NCBI GenBank assembly: GCA_013376995.1
Contig: JACAAZ010000001.1
Location: 1-64,000, forward strand
Direction: 5' to 3'
Origin: Bacteroidota bacterium
Lineage (GTDB): Bacteria > Bacteroidota > Bacteroidia > Bacteroidales > UBA4417
DNA length: 64,000 nt
The notes beneath the pieces were generated by a model. The model saw only the letters and a program-made list of their open reading frames with translations, searched no databases and was not told the DNA's origin. How positions within the stretch are numbered: position 1 is the first letter of the stretch; the number at the start of each line of letters is the position of its first letter. Both the position numbers and the translations under genes were made by a program. This document shows positions 42,024 to 51,145 of this stretch, one piece after another.

Positions 42024-43253
42024 ATGAAATTTACCTCCTACAATATAGATCCGGAAATTAAGAAAAGTATATCTGAGTCAGGTTTTACGAGGCCTACAGA
42101 TATACAATTCAAAGCAATTCCACCAATTTTGAATGGGGAAGATGTACTTGCCATTGCACAAACTGGTACCGGTAAAACGGCAGCCTTTGCGATACCGGTA
42201 TTGCACAGGTTATACAGCAGTTCAAGGCAGGTCGGGGCTTCCGGGATCAGGTGCCTTGTTATGGTCCCCACCCGCGAATTAGCGCTTCAGATCACTGATG
42301 TTATCATTCAACTGGCCCAACATACATCAATTAGGACAAGTTCTGTCTTCGGAGGGGTTGAACAGGATCCCCAGATTGCTGCATTGCTATCAGGTGAAGA
42401 TATACTTGTAGCCACCCCTGGAAGAATGTTCGACCTGGTAAGCCAGGGATTTCTAAAGCTAGCTAATCTCGAGATCCTCATCCTTGATGAAGCTGATCAT
42501 ATGCTTGACCTGGGATTCATTGGTGATATACGCCAACTCATTCGTTTTCTTCCCAAAAAAAGGCAAACCTTGTTCTTCTCTGCCACAATAAGCCCTGAAA
42601 TAAAGAAACTTGCTTATTCCCTGGTAATTAACCCAATCCGAATCCAGGTATCGCCCAGGGATCCCGTTGCAAAAAACGTTGATCATTCTGTGGCGTTCAT
42701 CTCTATGGACGACAAACGCTTTTTCCTGGAGCGGTTGATCCGGGAAAATCCTGGAAGTAAAATTCTGGTGTTTGTGAGAACACGGGTAAGAGCTGAACGG
42801 GTGTGCAAGGCGCTGGAAAGAGCTGAGATAAAGAGTTACACCATTCATGGTGATAAAGATCAGCAGGAGAGACTAAAGGTAATGAAGCTTTTCAAAAACA
42901 ATGAAATACAGGTGCTGATAGCTACGGATGTAAGCGCCAGGGGTATTGATGTTGCTAGTGTGGAATATGTGGTGAACTATGATCTGCCTGATAAGGTTGA
43001 AAATTATGTTCATCGCATCGGCAGGACAGGAAGGGGAAATCACAGGGGGAAAGCTGTTTCTTTTTGCAGCCCGGAGGAACGTGAACTGTTAGAATCCATA
43101 TCCGAATATATCGGGAAGGATATCCAGGAATTAAAGATTGACCGGAAAGAATATGCAGAAACCCTTGATTTCTCAGTAGTGGTTGAATCCGATTGGAAAA
43201 AACTCCTGCTGGAAGATGAAAAAACTCCGAACAGGAAAAAGCGGAAACGTTAA
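42024..43253 (+). CDS. DEAD-box RNA helicase
   Basis: 409 residues from the ATG at 42024 (MKFTSYNIDPEIKKSI), the usual position just before the Q motif; an ATG 45 bp upstream is less likely. All core motifs are present: GFTRPTDIQ (Q), AQTGTGKT (I), PTRELAL (Ia), DEAD (II), SAT (III) and HRIGRTGR (VI). The short basic tail (NRKKRKR) is typical of RhlE-type helicases in cold response or ribosome assembly. The exact RNA target is unknown. Confidence 0.92.
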   Translation: MKFTSYNIDPEIKKSISESGFTRPTDIQFKAIPPILNGEDVLAIAQTGTGKTAAFAIPVLHRLYSSSRQVGASGIRCLVMVPTRELALQITDVIIQLAQHTSIRTSSVFGGVEQDPQIAALLSGEDILVATPGRMFDLVSQGFLKLANLEILILDEADHMLDLGFIGDIRQLIRFLPKKRQTLFFSATISPEIKKLAYSLVINPIRIQVSPRDPVAKNVDHSVAFISMDDKRFFLERLIRENPGSKILVFVRTRVRAERVCKALERAEIKSYTIHGDKDQQERLKVMKLFKNNEIQVLIATDVSARGIDVASVEYVVNYDLPDKVENYVHRIGRTGRGNHRGKAVSFCSPEERELLESISEYIGKDIQELKIDRKEYAETLDFSVVVESDWKKLLLEDEKTPNRKKRKR

Positions 43254-43302
43254 TCCAATTATCATTCTATTTAGAGGTTCTGGATTTAATTAAAAAAAAC
43301 AT

Positions 43303-43351
43303 TGTCAAATTGGCATATTTGTCTTATTTATAGCTGACAAAATGGCATTTA
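43303..43351 (+). promoter_or_regulatory. Near-direct repeat upstream of clpB
   Basis: TTGTCAAATTGGCATATT (43303-43320) and CTGACAAAATGGCATTTA (43334-43351) share the pattern TGwCAAAwTGGCAT and start 31 bp apart, about three helical turns. They lie just upstream of the -7 box. They may be heat-shock regulator sites. Confidence 0.45.
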
Positions 43352-43356
43352 TTTTG

Positions 43357-43364
43357 TATATTTG
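43357..43364 (+). promoter_or_regulatory. Putative clpB -7 promoter element
   Basis: TATATTTG matches TAnnTTTG and ends 60 bp before the clpB ATG. A clear TTTG at -33 spacing is not seen. Transcription from here would put the longer ATG (43362) inside the promoter, supporting the start at 43425. Confidence 0.5.
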
Positions 43365-43424
43365 ATAATTGGTTCGACAATTGACTTGCTCCGTTGGGCT
43401 AATATGGCCCGGAAAGGAGAAAAA

Positions 43425-46016
43425 ATGAATTTCAACAATTTTACGATCAAGGCCCAGGAGGCTATCGAACACGCAAGGCAGTCAGCTGAAAATAATCTGA
43501 ACCAGGCAATAGAACCATTGCATATTCTTAAGGGGCTTCAAGAGGTCGATGAGAATGTAATGCCGTTCCTTCTCAGGAAGATAGGAGTGGATCCTGTACA
43601 ACTTTCAGATCAAACAGAGAAACGTATTCAATCGCTCCCAAAAGTTAAAGGAGGAGGCGAAGCATTCCTGACGAATGAGTCAACGAAAGCTATAGAGCGC
43701 TCCATTTCCCTTATGAAGGAATTCGCTGATGAATATGTATCCATTGAACTGCTTTTTCTCGGGATACTTGCGGCAGGTGATACTGCTTCAGGACTGCTGA
43801 AAAGTTTGGGTGTTAATGAGAAGGATCTCAAATCTGCAATTCGTGAACTTCGGAAAGACAGCAATGTCAGGAGTCAGACGGCTGAAGATACCTACAACGC
43901 ATTAAGTAAATATGCCCGTAACCTTAATGAACTTGCAAGCGCCGGAAAACTTGATCCGGTGATTGGCAGGGATGACGAAATCAGGAGAATATTGCAGATC
44001 CTTTCAAGAAGGACTAAGAATAATCCCATCCTGATTGGTGAACCTGGTGTTGGAAAGACAGCTATTGCAGAGGGACTGGCTCACAGGATCATAAACGGGG
44101 ATGTGCCCGAGAACCTGAAATCAAAGCAAGTATTTTCACTTGATATGGGCGCCCTCATTGCAGGAGCAAAATACAAGGGCGAATTTGAAGAACGCTTGAA
44201 AAGCGTTGTTAAGGAGGTAATTTCTTCGGAAGGAGAAGTGATCCTTTTCATTGATGAAATACATACTCTTGTAGGTGCAGGTGCTTCCGAAGGAGCCATG
44301 GATGCTGCCAATATTCTTAAACCCGCACTAGCCCGTGGAGAGTTGAGAGCTATCGGCGCAACAACACTGAAAGAATACCAAAAATATTTTGAGAAAGACA
44401 AAGCGCTGGAGCGTCGTTTCCAGCTTGTAATGGTTAATGAGCCGGATATGCCGGATGCAATATCCATCCTCCGCGGGCTTAAGGAGCGTTATGAAACGCA
44501 TCACCAGGTAAGGATCAAGGATGAGGCAATCATTTCCGCGGTAGAGCTCTCCCAACGCTATATAACTGACCGTTTCTTGCCCGACAAGGCCATCGACCTA
44601 ATTGATGAAGCAGCTTCCAAACTGAGGCTTGAAATCAATTCAGTTCCTGAAGAACTTGATGAAATTGAAAGGAAGATCCGTCAGCTTGAAATTGAAAGGG
44701 AAGCTATCAAACGTGAAAAGGATGAATTGAAACTGCTTCAGTTAAGCGCTGAACTTGCCAACCTGGAAGCAGAACGTAATAACCTGAAAGCCAAGTGGCA
44801 GGCCGAAAAAGCTGTGGTTGAAGGAATTCAAAGAGAAAAGAAAGGTATTGAAGATTTGAAGTACCAGGCTGAGCAGGCTGAACGGGATGGTGATTTCGGG
44901 CTGGTTGCCGAAATCAGGTATGGAAAGATCAAGGAGGCTGAAAACAAGTTAAATCAGTTCAAGGCCCAATTGCAGGAATTACAGCTGCACTCAGCATTGA
45001 TCAAGGAGGAAGTGGGATCGGAAGAGATCGCTGAGATCGTATCACGCTGGACGGGTATACCTGTCAGCCGTATGATGCAAAGCGAGAGGGAGAAATTGCT
45101 TCACCTGGAGGATGAACTGCATAAGAGGGTTGTTGGCCAGGACGAGGCTATTGAAGCTATCTCAAATGCTATACGCAGGAGCCGTGCGGGTTTGCAGGAT
45201 GTAAAACGCCCGATCGGATCATTTATTTTTCTTGGGACGACAGGTGTCGGTAAGACAGAACTGGCAAAAGCCCTTGCAGAATATATGTTCAATGATGAAA
45301 ATGCGATGGTGAGGATTGATATGAGCGAATACCAGGAAAGGCATGCAGTTTCGAGGCTTGTAGGAGCTCCGCCGGGATATGTGGGATATGATGAAGGAGG
45401 ACAGTTCACAGAAAAAGTCAGGAGAAAGCCCTATTCAGTAGTGCTTTTTGATGAGATGGAGAAAGCGCATCCGGATGTCTTCAATATCCTCCTTCAGGTC
45501 CTGGATGATGGCCGCCTCACCGATAATAAAGGTCGGGCAGCAGATTTCCGGAATACCATCATCATAATGACCTCTAACCTTGGATCACAGCTGATACAGG
45601 AGAATTTTGAGAACTTGACGGATGGTAACCGGGATAAATTGATAGAACAGACAAAATCTGAGGTTCTTGAGTTGCTCCGGAGAAGTATCCGTCCGGAATT
45701 CCTTAACAGGATTGATGAAACTATTATGTTCCAGCCCCTGAGCAAAGCTGAAGTCCTTCAGATTGTGAACCTGCAGCTGGATAAACTGGCTGCATCGCTT
45801 GGTAAAAATGGAATTGATATTTCTGTTTCTGAGGATGCGAGGGAATGGATTGCTGCGGAAGGGTTCGATCCACTATATGGGGCCCGCCCCATAAAAAGAG
45901 TAATCCAACGCGAAATCCTCAACAAGTTGTCTAAGATGATCCTATCCTCCGAAATTCGAAATGACAAGGCAATCTCAATAGGTTTTGACGGAAATCAAAT
46001 CGTTTTCGATAACTAA
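43425..46016 (+). CDS. clpB: ATP-dependent disaggregase ClpB
   Basis: 863 residues from the ATG at 43425 ([17 protein letters not shown]), matching ClpB length and preceded by GGAAAGGAG, one of the few clear SD-like sites here; a 43362 start adds 21 residues inside the promoter. Elements are the N-terminal Clp_N domain (about 1-145), AAA1 with [13 protein letters not shown] and [12 protein letters not shown], the long coiled-coil middle domain (about 400-530) that marks ClpB, and AAA2 with [13 protein letters not shown]. ClpB solubilises aggregates with DnaK after heat stress. The tandem repeat upstream suggests stress control. It ends before a bidirectional hairpin. Confidence 0.95.
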   Translation: MNFNNFTIKAQEAIEHARQSAENNLNQAIEPLHILKGLQEVDENVMPFLLRKIGVDPVQLSDQTEKRIQSLPKVKGGGEAFLTNESTKAIERSISLMKEFADEYVSIELLFLGILAAGDTASGLLKSLGVNEKDLKSAIRELRKDSNVRSQTAEDTYNALSKYARNLNELASAGKLDPVIGRDDEIRRILQILSRRTKNNPILIGEPGVGKTAIAEGLAHRIINGDVPENLKSKQVFSLDMGALIAGAKYKGEFEERLKSVVKEVISSEGEVILFIDEIHTLVGAGASEGAMDAANILKPALARGELRAIGATTLKEYQKYFEKDKALERRFQLVMVNEPDMPDAISILRGLKERYETHHQVRIKDEAIISAVELSQRYITDRFLPDKAIDLIDEAASKLRLEINSVPEELDEIERKIRQLEIEREAIKREKDELKLLQLSAELANLEAERNNLKAKWQAEKAVVEGIQREKKGIEDLKYQAEQAERDGDFGLVAEIRYGKIKEAENKLNQFKAQLQELQLHSALIKEEVGSEEIAEIVSRWTGIPVSRMMQSEREKLLHLEDELHKRVVGQDEAIEAISNAIRRSRAGLQDVKRPIGSFIFLGTTGVGKTELAKALAEYMFNDENAMVRIDMSEYQERHAVSRLVGAPPGYVGYDEGGQFTEKVRRKPYSVVLFDEMEKAHPDVFNILLQVLDDGRLTDNKGRAADFRNTIIIMTSNLGSQLIQENFENLTDGNRDKLIEQTKSEVLELLRRSIRPEFLNRIDETIMFQPLSKAEVLQIVNLQLDKLAASLGKNGIDISVSEDAREWIAAEGFDPLYGARPIKRVIQREILNKLSKMILSSEIRNDKAISIGFDGNQIVFDN

Positions 46017-46030
46017 AACAGACGCAAAAA

Positions 46031-46059
46031 GCCCTGCAAATCTTATGGAAATGCAGGGC
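46031..46059. terminator. Terminator between clpB and the cytochrome lipoprotein
   Basis: An 8-bp perfect stem GCCCTGCA ... TGCAGGGC is followed by TCTGTTATTTTTTT on the plus strand and preceded by GCAAAAA, so it can serve both converging genes. It lies 15 bp after the clpB stop. Confidence 0.85.
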
Positions 46060-46079
46060 ATCTGTTATTTTTTTCAAGA

Positions 46080-46820
46080 TCAATTATTGGGTGCACCCTG
46101 GCCGATCCAGATCTTAACCATTCTTACCTGGCAATCGGTTAATTTGTTCCCGTTCTTAGGCATCGGTGAATAGCCAGTAAGATGGTCAATTGTTCCTACT
46201 AACCTGCCATTGTCTGCAATAGCCTTTACATCAGAATACAAAGCCAGTGGAATACCCCCACCAGGACTGGTACCATTATGACAACCCAGGCAGAAGTTGG
46301 TTATGATTGGCCTGATATGAGTTGAGTAAGCAACATTAGCTGTGTCGCACCCGCTTTCAAGGCAGCTGTTATCCTTAGCACCTTGTCTGATCCATTTCGA
46401 AAGGGAGGCCAATTGGTCCGAATTCATTGGTGCTGCCGGGTATGGTGGCATGATATCTTCTCCGCCATTCACCATGGCGCGGTATATCTTGCTGCTTGTT
46501 GGAGAGGAAGTGTTGATTCCACCAGTAGCCATGATATTGCTGTATGTGTCCAGTTTGATTCCTTCTTTATGGGAAGAAGCATCGTGACATCCGCTCATTG
46601 CGCAACTTGATTTCAGCATAGGAAGGATCAGCTGTTCGAAGTAAACAGTATCCGTGCTGCAATGGTAAGCAGAAGTGGTGGTTGTATCTTTCCCTGTTGT
46701 ATCTGTAGGGGTTGGATCAGTAATGGTTATGATCTCAGGATCATGCTTGCAGGAAACAATGACTGCTGCAAAAACGCTAAATGCGAATAAGTGGTTAAGG
46801 ATTCTGTTTATACGAGCCAT
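46080..46820 (-). CDS. Cytochrome c-like lipoprotein with two haem motifs
   Basis: 246 residues with a type II signal peptide (lipobox VIVSC, Cys24) and a Thr-rich linker. Two similar halves follow, each with a haem c-type motif: CAMSGCH (CX4CH, unusual) and CLGCH (normal CXXCH), plus likely Met ligands in MPPYPAAPM and MPKNG. It resembles the planctomycete-type cytochrome c modules often fused to larger proteins. Probably periplasm-facing and anchored to a membrane. No electron-transport partner is adjacent. No cytochrome c maturation genes are seen here. Confidence 0.78.
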   Translation of the reverse strand: MARINRILNHLFAFSVFAAVIVSCKHDPEIITITDPTPTDTTGKDTTTTSAYHCSTDTVYFEQLILPMLKSSCAMSGCHDASSHKEGIKLDTYSNIMATGGINTSSPTSSKIYRAMVNGGEDIMPPYPAAPMNSDQLASLSKWIRQGAKDNSCLESGCDTANVAYSTHIRPIITNFCLGCHNGTSPGGGIPLALYSDVKAIADNGRLVGTIDHLTGYSPMPKNGNKLTDCQVRMVKIWIGQGAPNN

Positions 46821-46886
46821 GATAGTTGGGGTTTTCCTATATAACGCAAATATATAGAATATTGTATATGTGCCCGGGATTTTCTG

Positions 46887-47612
46887 TTAATGCTTCCTCG
46901 CCGTTATATAAAGCGATCCTGCAATTTCCTTGAGGATAGGGACTTTTTCAATGGCATTCCCGATTCCTGATATGGCTCCAATCAGGCTTTGAGGTATTGC
47001 AGGATGAAGAAAATCAAAAGGCTGAATGTGTATATCTGTGAAACCTGTATTATGCAAGAGTTGTCTCAAAGTCCAGCGGAAGAAAGCAGTTTCATCCGGG
47101 GAATCACCTAGCCTGCGCTTCAGGTAGGGGATATTCTTCTGCAAGGCTATCTGTGGATTCATCATATTAGGTTCAGTAAAGCAGATAATTCCACCAGGTT
47201 TCAGAACCCTGAAGAATTCACTGATAGCTTTGTCAATCTCAAGGTGATGAAGTACTGAACTACCAAGAACTGAGGTAAAGGATGCTGCGGGGAATTCAAG
47301 GGCATAAGCATTAGCTATCTTGAAACTTACATTTTTTTCCTGGATATCTTTCCGGGCAATATCAAGAAGCTCTGGCGAGATATCTATTGCAGTGATCGCT
47401 GCTCCTGTCCTGACAATTTCCTTTGTGAAATATCCTGTACCGCAACCAATCTCCAGGACTGTATCACTCGCTTTCAGGTGTGATGTAAGCATCTTTACCC
47501 TTCTTTGCCATCTTACTTTCCCGGCAGGTGATTCCCAGTTCCATACTTCCCCGGCACCTTCACGTGCTAGGAATTTCCCGTGTTCAATTTCATTCAGCAA
47601 CCTTTTCTCCAT
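46887..47612 (-). CDS. Class I SAM-dependent methyltransferase
   Basis: 241 residues with a Rossmann methyltransferase core: motif I VLEIGCGTGYF, motif II ITAIDIS, and VLGSSVLHHLE and LKPGGIICFTEPN near motif IV-V. The C-terminal ~50 residues (HPAIPQSLIGAISG) are hydrophobic. It lies downstream of a methyltransferase-glycosyltransferase fusion on the same strand, 39 bp away, so it may act on a glycan or lipid carrier. Substrate unknown. Confidence 0.82.
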   Translation of the reverse strand: MEKRLLNEIEHGKFLAREGAGEVWNWESPAGKVRWQRRVKMLTSHLKASDTVLEIGCGTGYFTKEIVRTGAAITAIDISPELLDIARKDIQEKNVSFKIANAYALEFPAASFTSVLGSSVLHHLEIDKAISEFFRVLKPGGIICFTEPNMMNPQIALQKNIPYLKRRLGDSPDETAFFRWTLRQLLHNTGFTDIHIQPFDFLHPAIPQSLIGAISGIGNAIEKVPILKEIAGSLYITARKH

Positions 47613-47651
47613 GCTAACTTTTTTTCTATGCTAACTCTTAATAAATTTTAA

Positions 47652-49055
47652 TTACATGAATTTCAGTTTCTTAGCAGCAAACGCACTCATCTTGATTAGC
47701 AACCATCCATGACTGAAACGGTTAATCTGCGTGCTCCCATACTCCCGGTCTCGGTAACGTATGATTATCTCCTCAATTTTCAGGTTAAGTTTTGCAGCCC
47801 CGAAAAGCAGGTCAAAATCTCCAAATGGATCAAAATCTCCGAAATAGGACCGGTTCTGGATGATCTTTTCATAATCCCTTTTGTACAGGACCTTTGTTCC
47901 GCAGAGAGTATCCGTAAGCCTTTGACCCAGCAAATATGTAAAGAACCAGCCAAAAAACTTATTCCCCAGTAAATTCAGGAAACGCATTGCATTTTTATCC
48001 ATGGGATATACAAGCCGGCTACCATTGATAAACTCACCCTTGTTGTAGCGCAGGGCATCGTAAAATTTGGGAAGTTCTTCAGGAGGCATGGTTAAGTCGG
48101 CATCCAGTATCATCAGGATCTCTCCGTCGGCAACATCAAAGCCTTCGCGAACAGCATTTCCTTTTCCTTTAGCGCTTTGTTTCATTACAACTATATCCTT
48201 TTCCGGATAGGCTTCTTTAACCCTCAACATTTCTTCAAATGTATTATCCGAAGAATTGCCTTCTACGAAAATAAATTGCTGGCGAGTCCCGAACTCAGGA
48301 GTCCGCTTGATGGCATTTTCAATGTTACCCTTCTCGTTCCTGGCGGGTACGACGATGGAAACACTGTACTGCTGATTATCATTCAGTACCGGCCTGGCGA
48401 TAACAAGGTTTACCAGGTCAAGGTGGTTGATGATTGGCAGATTGGCGAAAATGCGGTTAAATAGAAGGTTGATTATAGGAATAAATTTTGGAAACAATAG
48501 CTTCCTTTCAATTTTAATAGTCTGATAACCTTCAAGCAGTAAAAGGCTTTGAAGATCCCTGGTTGTAAACCAGTTCTGAGCCGGTTGCTTCATCTTCATT
48601 CCTACAAGTTCACCTGCTTTTAATACCGGTTCCCAGCGGAAATTGTACTGCGAAATAACAATCCTGGTATGCGAATGGCAGAGTTTGCGGATGTTATGCA
48701 GGGCTTTCTGTACATCCCAGAGGCAATTGGTAAGATCGGAAAGAATAATGTAATCGAAAGTGTCACTGAGTTTGAGCTCTTCAATATCATCAACTTCAAA
48801 GTGAAGAGAAGGATACTTAACCCGGGCAGACTCTATATATTCTTTTGCAAAATCAATACCCATCCCATAGGAGGGTTTTGTGGCATTTAATAAGTCACCT
48901 AACCCACAGCCTATTTCCAGCACCTTTTTCCCTTCAGGAATGATGAAAGCTATATATTTCTCAAGTGAGCGATGATAAAAACTGTTCCTTTTTTTCCAAT
49001 GTATTCGGGAAGAAGCCGTTCGACTGAAAAAATCCCGGATTTCTGATTTCGTCAT
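47652..49055 (-). CDS. Methyltransferase-family 2 glycosyltransferase fusion
   Basis: 467 residues in two halves. Residues 1-220 form a class I SAM methyltransferase (KVLEIGCGLGDL, MGIDFAKEYIE). Residues 230-467 form a GT2 family glycosyltransferase (VSIVVPARNEKGNIENAI, FVEGNSSDNTFEEM, ILDADLTMPPEEL with the DxD, GSRLVYPMDK). The GT2 half resembles DPM-type enzymes that transfer sugars to polyprenyl phosphate. The fusion probably couples two steps of surface glycan or lipid-linked sugar synthesis. It lies divergent from the GT-C-like gene at 49151. Confidence 0.83.
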   Translation of the reverse strand: MTKSEIRDFFSRTASSRIHWKKRNSFYHRSLEKYIAFIIPEGKKVLEIGCGLGDLLNATKPSYGMGIDFAKEYIESARVKYPSLHFEVDDIEELKLSDTFDYIILSDLTNCLWDVQKALHNIRKLCHSHTRIVISQYNFRWEPVLKAGELVGMKMKQPAQNWFTTRDLQSLLLLEGYQTIKIERKLLFPKFIPIINLLFNRIFANLPIINHLDLVNLVIARPVLNDNQQYSVSIVVPARNEKGNIENAIKRTPEFGTRQQFIFVEGNSSDNTFEEMLRVKEAYPEKDIVVMKQSAKGKGNAVREGFDVADGEILMILDADLTMPPEELPKFYDALRYNKGEFINGSRLVYPMDKNAMRFLNLLGNKFFGWFFTYLLGQRLTDTLCGTKVLYKRDYEKIIQNRSYFGDFDPFGDFDLLFGAAKLNLKIEEIIIRYRDREYGSTQINRFSHGWLLIKMSAFAAKKLKFM

Positions 49056-49150
49056 ATAATACTTGCTACAAGCTACAAATTAAGCGAAAAAGAAATTATG
49101 GTAAATCATTTAAATATTGTGAAATTTGCATTTCACTAAAATTCAGGTCA

Positions 49151-51145
49151 ATGAAGGAGAAAGCCGTGAATCAGAAAAAGGGTGTTCCCGGAAAGGTTAA
49201 GGAAAAAGCTGTTGCTAAGCCAGCCAGTAGTTTATTTGAACTGCTTGATAATTATCTGGACAAAAGTTTTCCCTGGTTGATATGGGTATTGCTTGGACTG
49301 GTCTTGCTTTTCAGCCTATTACTCTTTGATCAGAAAATAAGCCTTGCCGGTGATGATTCATCGTATATCATTCGCGCTTCAGAATTCATTCATTCATTCA
49401 AGTATCCGGGATTCCAGGGCCCACTGTATCCAATGTTCCTAGGACTTGTGGTTGCCATTTTCGGAATAAGCCTGATACCGCTTAAAATTGTGTCTTTACT
49501 TGCAATGATGGGATTCTTCTATGTTACCCTGAAGACGTTTAAGAACCGTGTTCCTTCAACAATCCTGTTCTTTTCATTGCTGGTTGCAACTATCAACTCT
49601 TATCTTCTGTATTATGCCAGCCAGACTTACAATGAATCATTTTACCTGCTTATTCAGTCACTCCTGATCTATGTGTTCTTCAGCAGGTTTATCGACCAGG
49701 GGAGTGAAGTTTCATTGAAATCGGATATCCTTAACCATTTGATGTTAGCAGGTTGCCTTCTGGCTGTCACACTCACTAAAAATATTGGCTTTTCAGCAAT
49801 TTTTGCTGTTTTGGGATACTTCCTGCTGAAAGGACAGTGGAAAAACCTTCTCTATGCAATTTTGGCTTTTGCGGCTGTTTTTCTGGTATTCCAGGGAATA
49901 CGATATGCCCTTTGGAGAGAAGGTGGACTACAGTTTGCAAGCCAGGGATCCGGACTGTTGAATAAAGATTATTACCTGCCTCAAAATGGGAAAGAAGATT
50001 TTGCGGGAATGGTTAAGCGATTTACGGATAATTCACAACTCTATTTTTCAAAGCACCTGTTATATATGACAGGATTCAGGTCCTATGTCCCAAGTATGCC
50101 CTTAATACCTATGGCTGCTATTGGTGTTTATTTCCTGGCTCTTGTTTCGTTAATCTTCACGTATCGAAAGAATGCCTACCTGTTTTTCATTGGCTTATTG
50201 TCCGGATCCTTTCTGATCATTACATTCATTGTGCTCCAGGCAAAATGGGACCAGGGAAGGTTGATTATTCCAGCTCTCACTTTCCTGATCATGGTGATCT
50301 TCAGTTCCTTGTATTACTTTACTCAACTAAAGAAATGGAAGGCTCTTCAATTCATACTACCGGTTCTTGCTGTTGTTATATTCTTCCAGACATTTGCTGA
50401 TACCACTGTTGAGATCAAAAAAACCCGGGAAGCAACAGGACGATATGGCGGATTAACCCCTGATTGGAAGCATTACCTTCAGGCTAGCGAATGGGCTGCG
50501 GAGAATCTGCCTCCTAAAGCAATTGTGGCTTGCAGGAAACCTTCAATATCCTTCGTATACGGGAAAGGACGTAACTTCTATGGGATTATGCAGATCCCTT
50601 CTTTCAGCCTTGACCAGTTCTATGCTATTTGGAAAGAGCATTCCAAAGGAATGGTAGCTTTTTCATATGCTGATTTTAGTAATAAGCAGTTGCCGGCTGG
50701 CATGTTCGATACATTGAAACACAACATGCTCGCCCAATTCTATGTAGGGGATAAATTCTATTTTATTGAACAGATGCCTGACAGCCTAATGCAGAAAACC
50801 CTGCTGGCTACTGAAGGCATGCATGTGCCCGGAATAACTTCTGTTGAGTCAATGAAGGAAATCGTAAAACTGGTCAATAAGCCGGCAACGGTAATTTATC
50901 CTGATTCACTGCTTAACCTGTTGATCCAGAATAGGGTTACGCATGTTCTTACAGCTAATCTCCGAAGGAACAGTTTTGAAAAGAATGGCCAGATTATCAA
51001 TACAGTAGAACGCTACCTGGGATTTATAGAAGACAAATATCCTGGTTTCATGTCCAAAGTGACGCAGATCGGTTCAGATGATAATGAACCAGCTGCAATT
51101 TTGAAACTGGAATATGATAAGACTGAGAAAGTACTTAATCCCTGA
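49151..51145 (+). CDS. GT-C type membrane glycosyltransferase-like protein
   Basis: 664 residues. After a charged N-terminus (about 1-35) come about 10-12 hydrophobic helices up to about residue 420, then a soluble domain of ~240 residues facing the periplasm. The first loop has LAGDDSSYIIRA, in the place of the catalytic acidic pair of GT39/ArnT-type enzymes. Such proteins move sugars from polyprenyl-phosphate donors to lipid or protein acceptors. The neighbouring DPM-like GT2 fusion could supply the donor. The stop codon abuts that of the convergent gene. Confidence 0.75.
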   Translation: MKEKAVNQKKGVPGKVKEKAVAKPASSLFELLDNYLDKSFPWLIWVLLGLVLLFSLLLFDQKISLAGDDSSYIIRASEFIHSFKYPGFQGPLYPMFLGLVVAIFGISLIPLKIVSLLAMMGFFYVTLKTFKNRVPSTILFFSLLVATINSYLLYYASQTYNESFYLLIQSLLIYVFFSRFIDQGSEVSLKSDILNHLMLAGCLLAVTLTKNIGFSAIFAVLGYFLLKGQWKNLLYAILAFAAVFLVFQGIRYALWREGGLQFASQGSGLLNKDYYLPQNGKEDFAGMVKRFTDNSQLYFSKHLLYMTGFRSYVPSMPLIPMAAIGVYFLALVSLIFTYRKNAYLFFIGLLSGSFLIITFIVLQAKWDQGRLIIPALTFLIMVIFSSLYYFTQLKKWKALQFILPVLAVVIFFQTFADTTVEIKKTREATGRYGGLTPDWKHYLQASEWAAENLPPKAIVACRKPSISFVYGKGRNFYGIMQIPSFSLDQFYAIWKEHSKGMVAFSYADFSNKQLPAGMFDTLKHNMLAQFYVGDKFYFIEQMPDSLMQKTLLATEGMHVPGITSVESMKEIVKLVNKPATVIYPDSLLNLLIQNRVTHVLTANLRRNSFEKNGQIINTVERYLGFIEDKYPGFMSKVTQIGSDDNEPAAILKLEYDKTEKVLNP

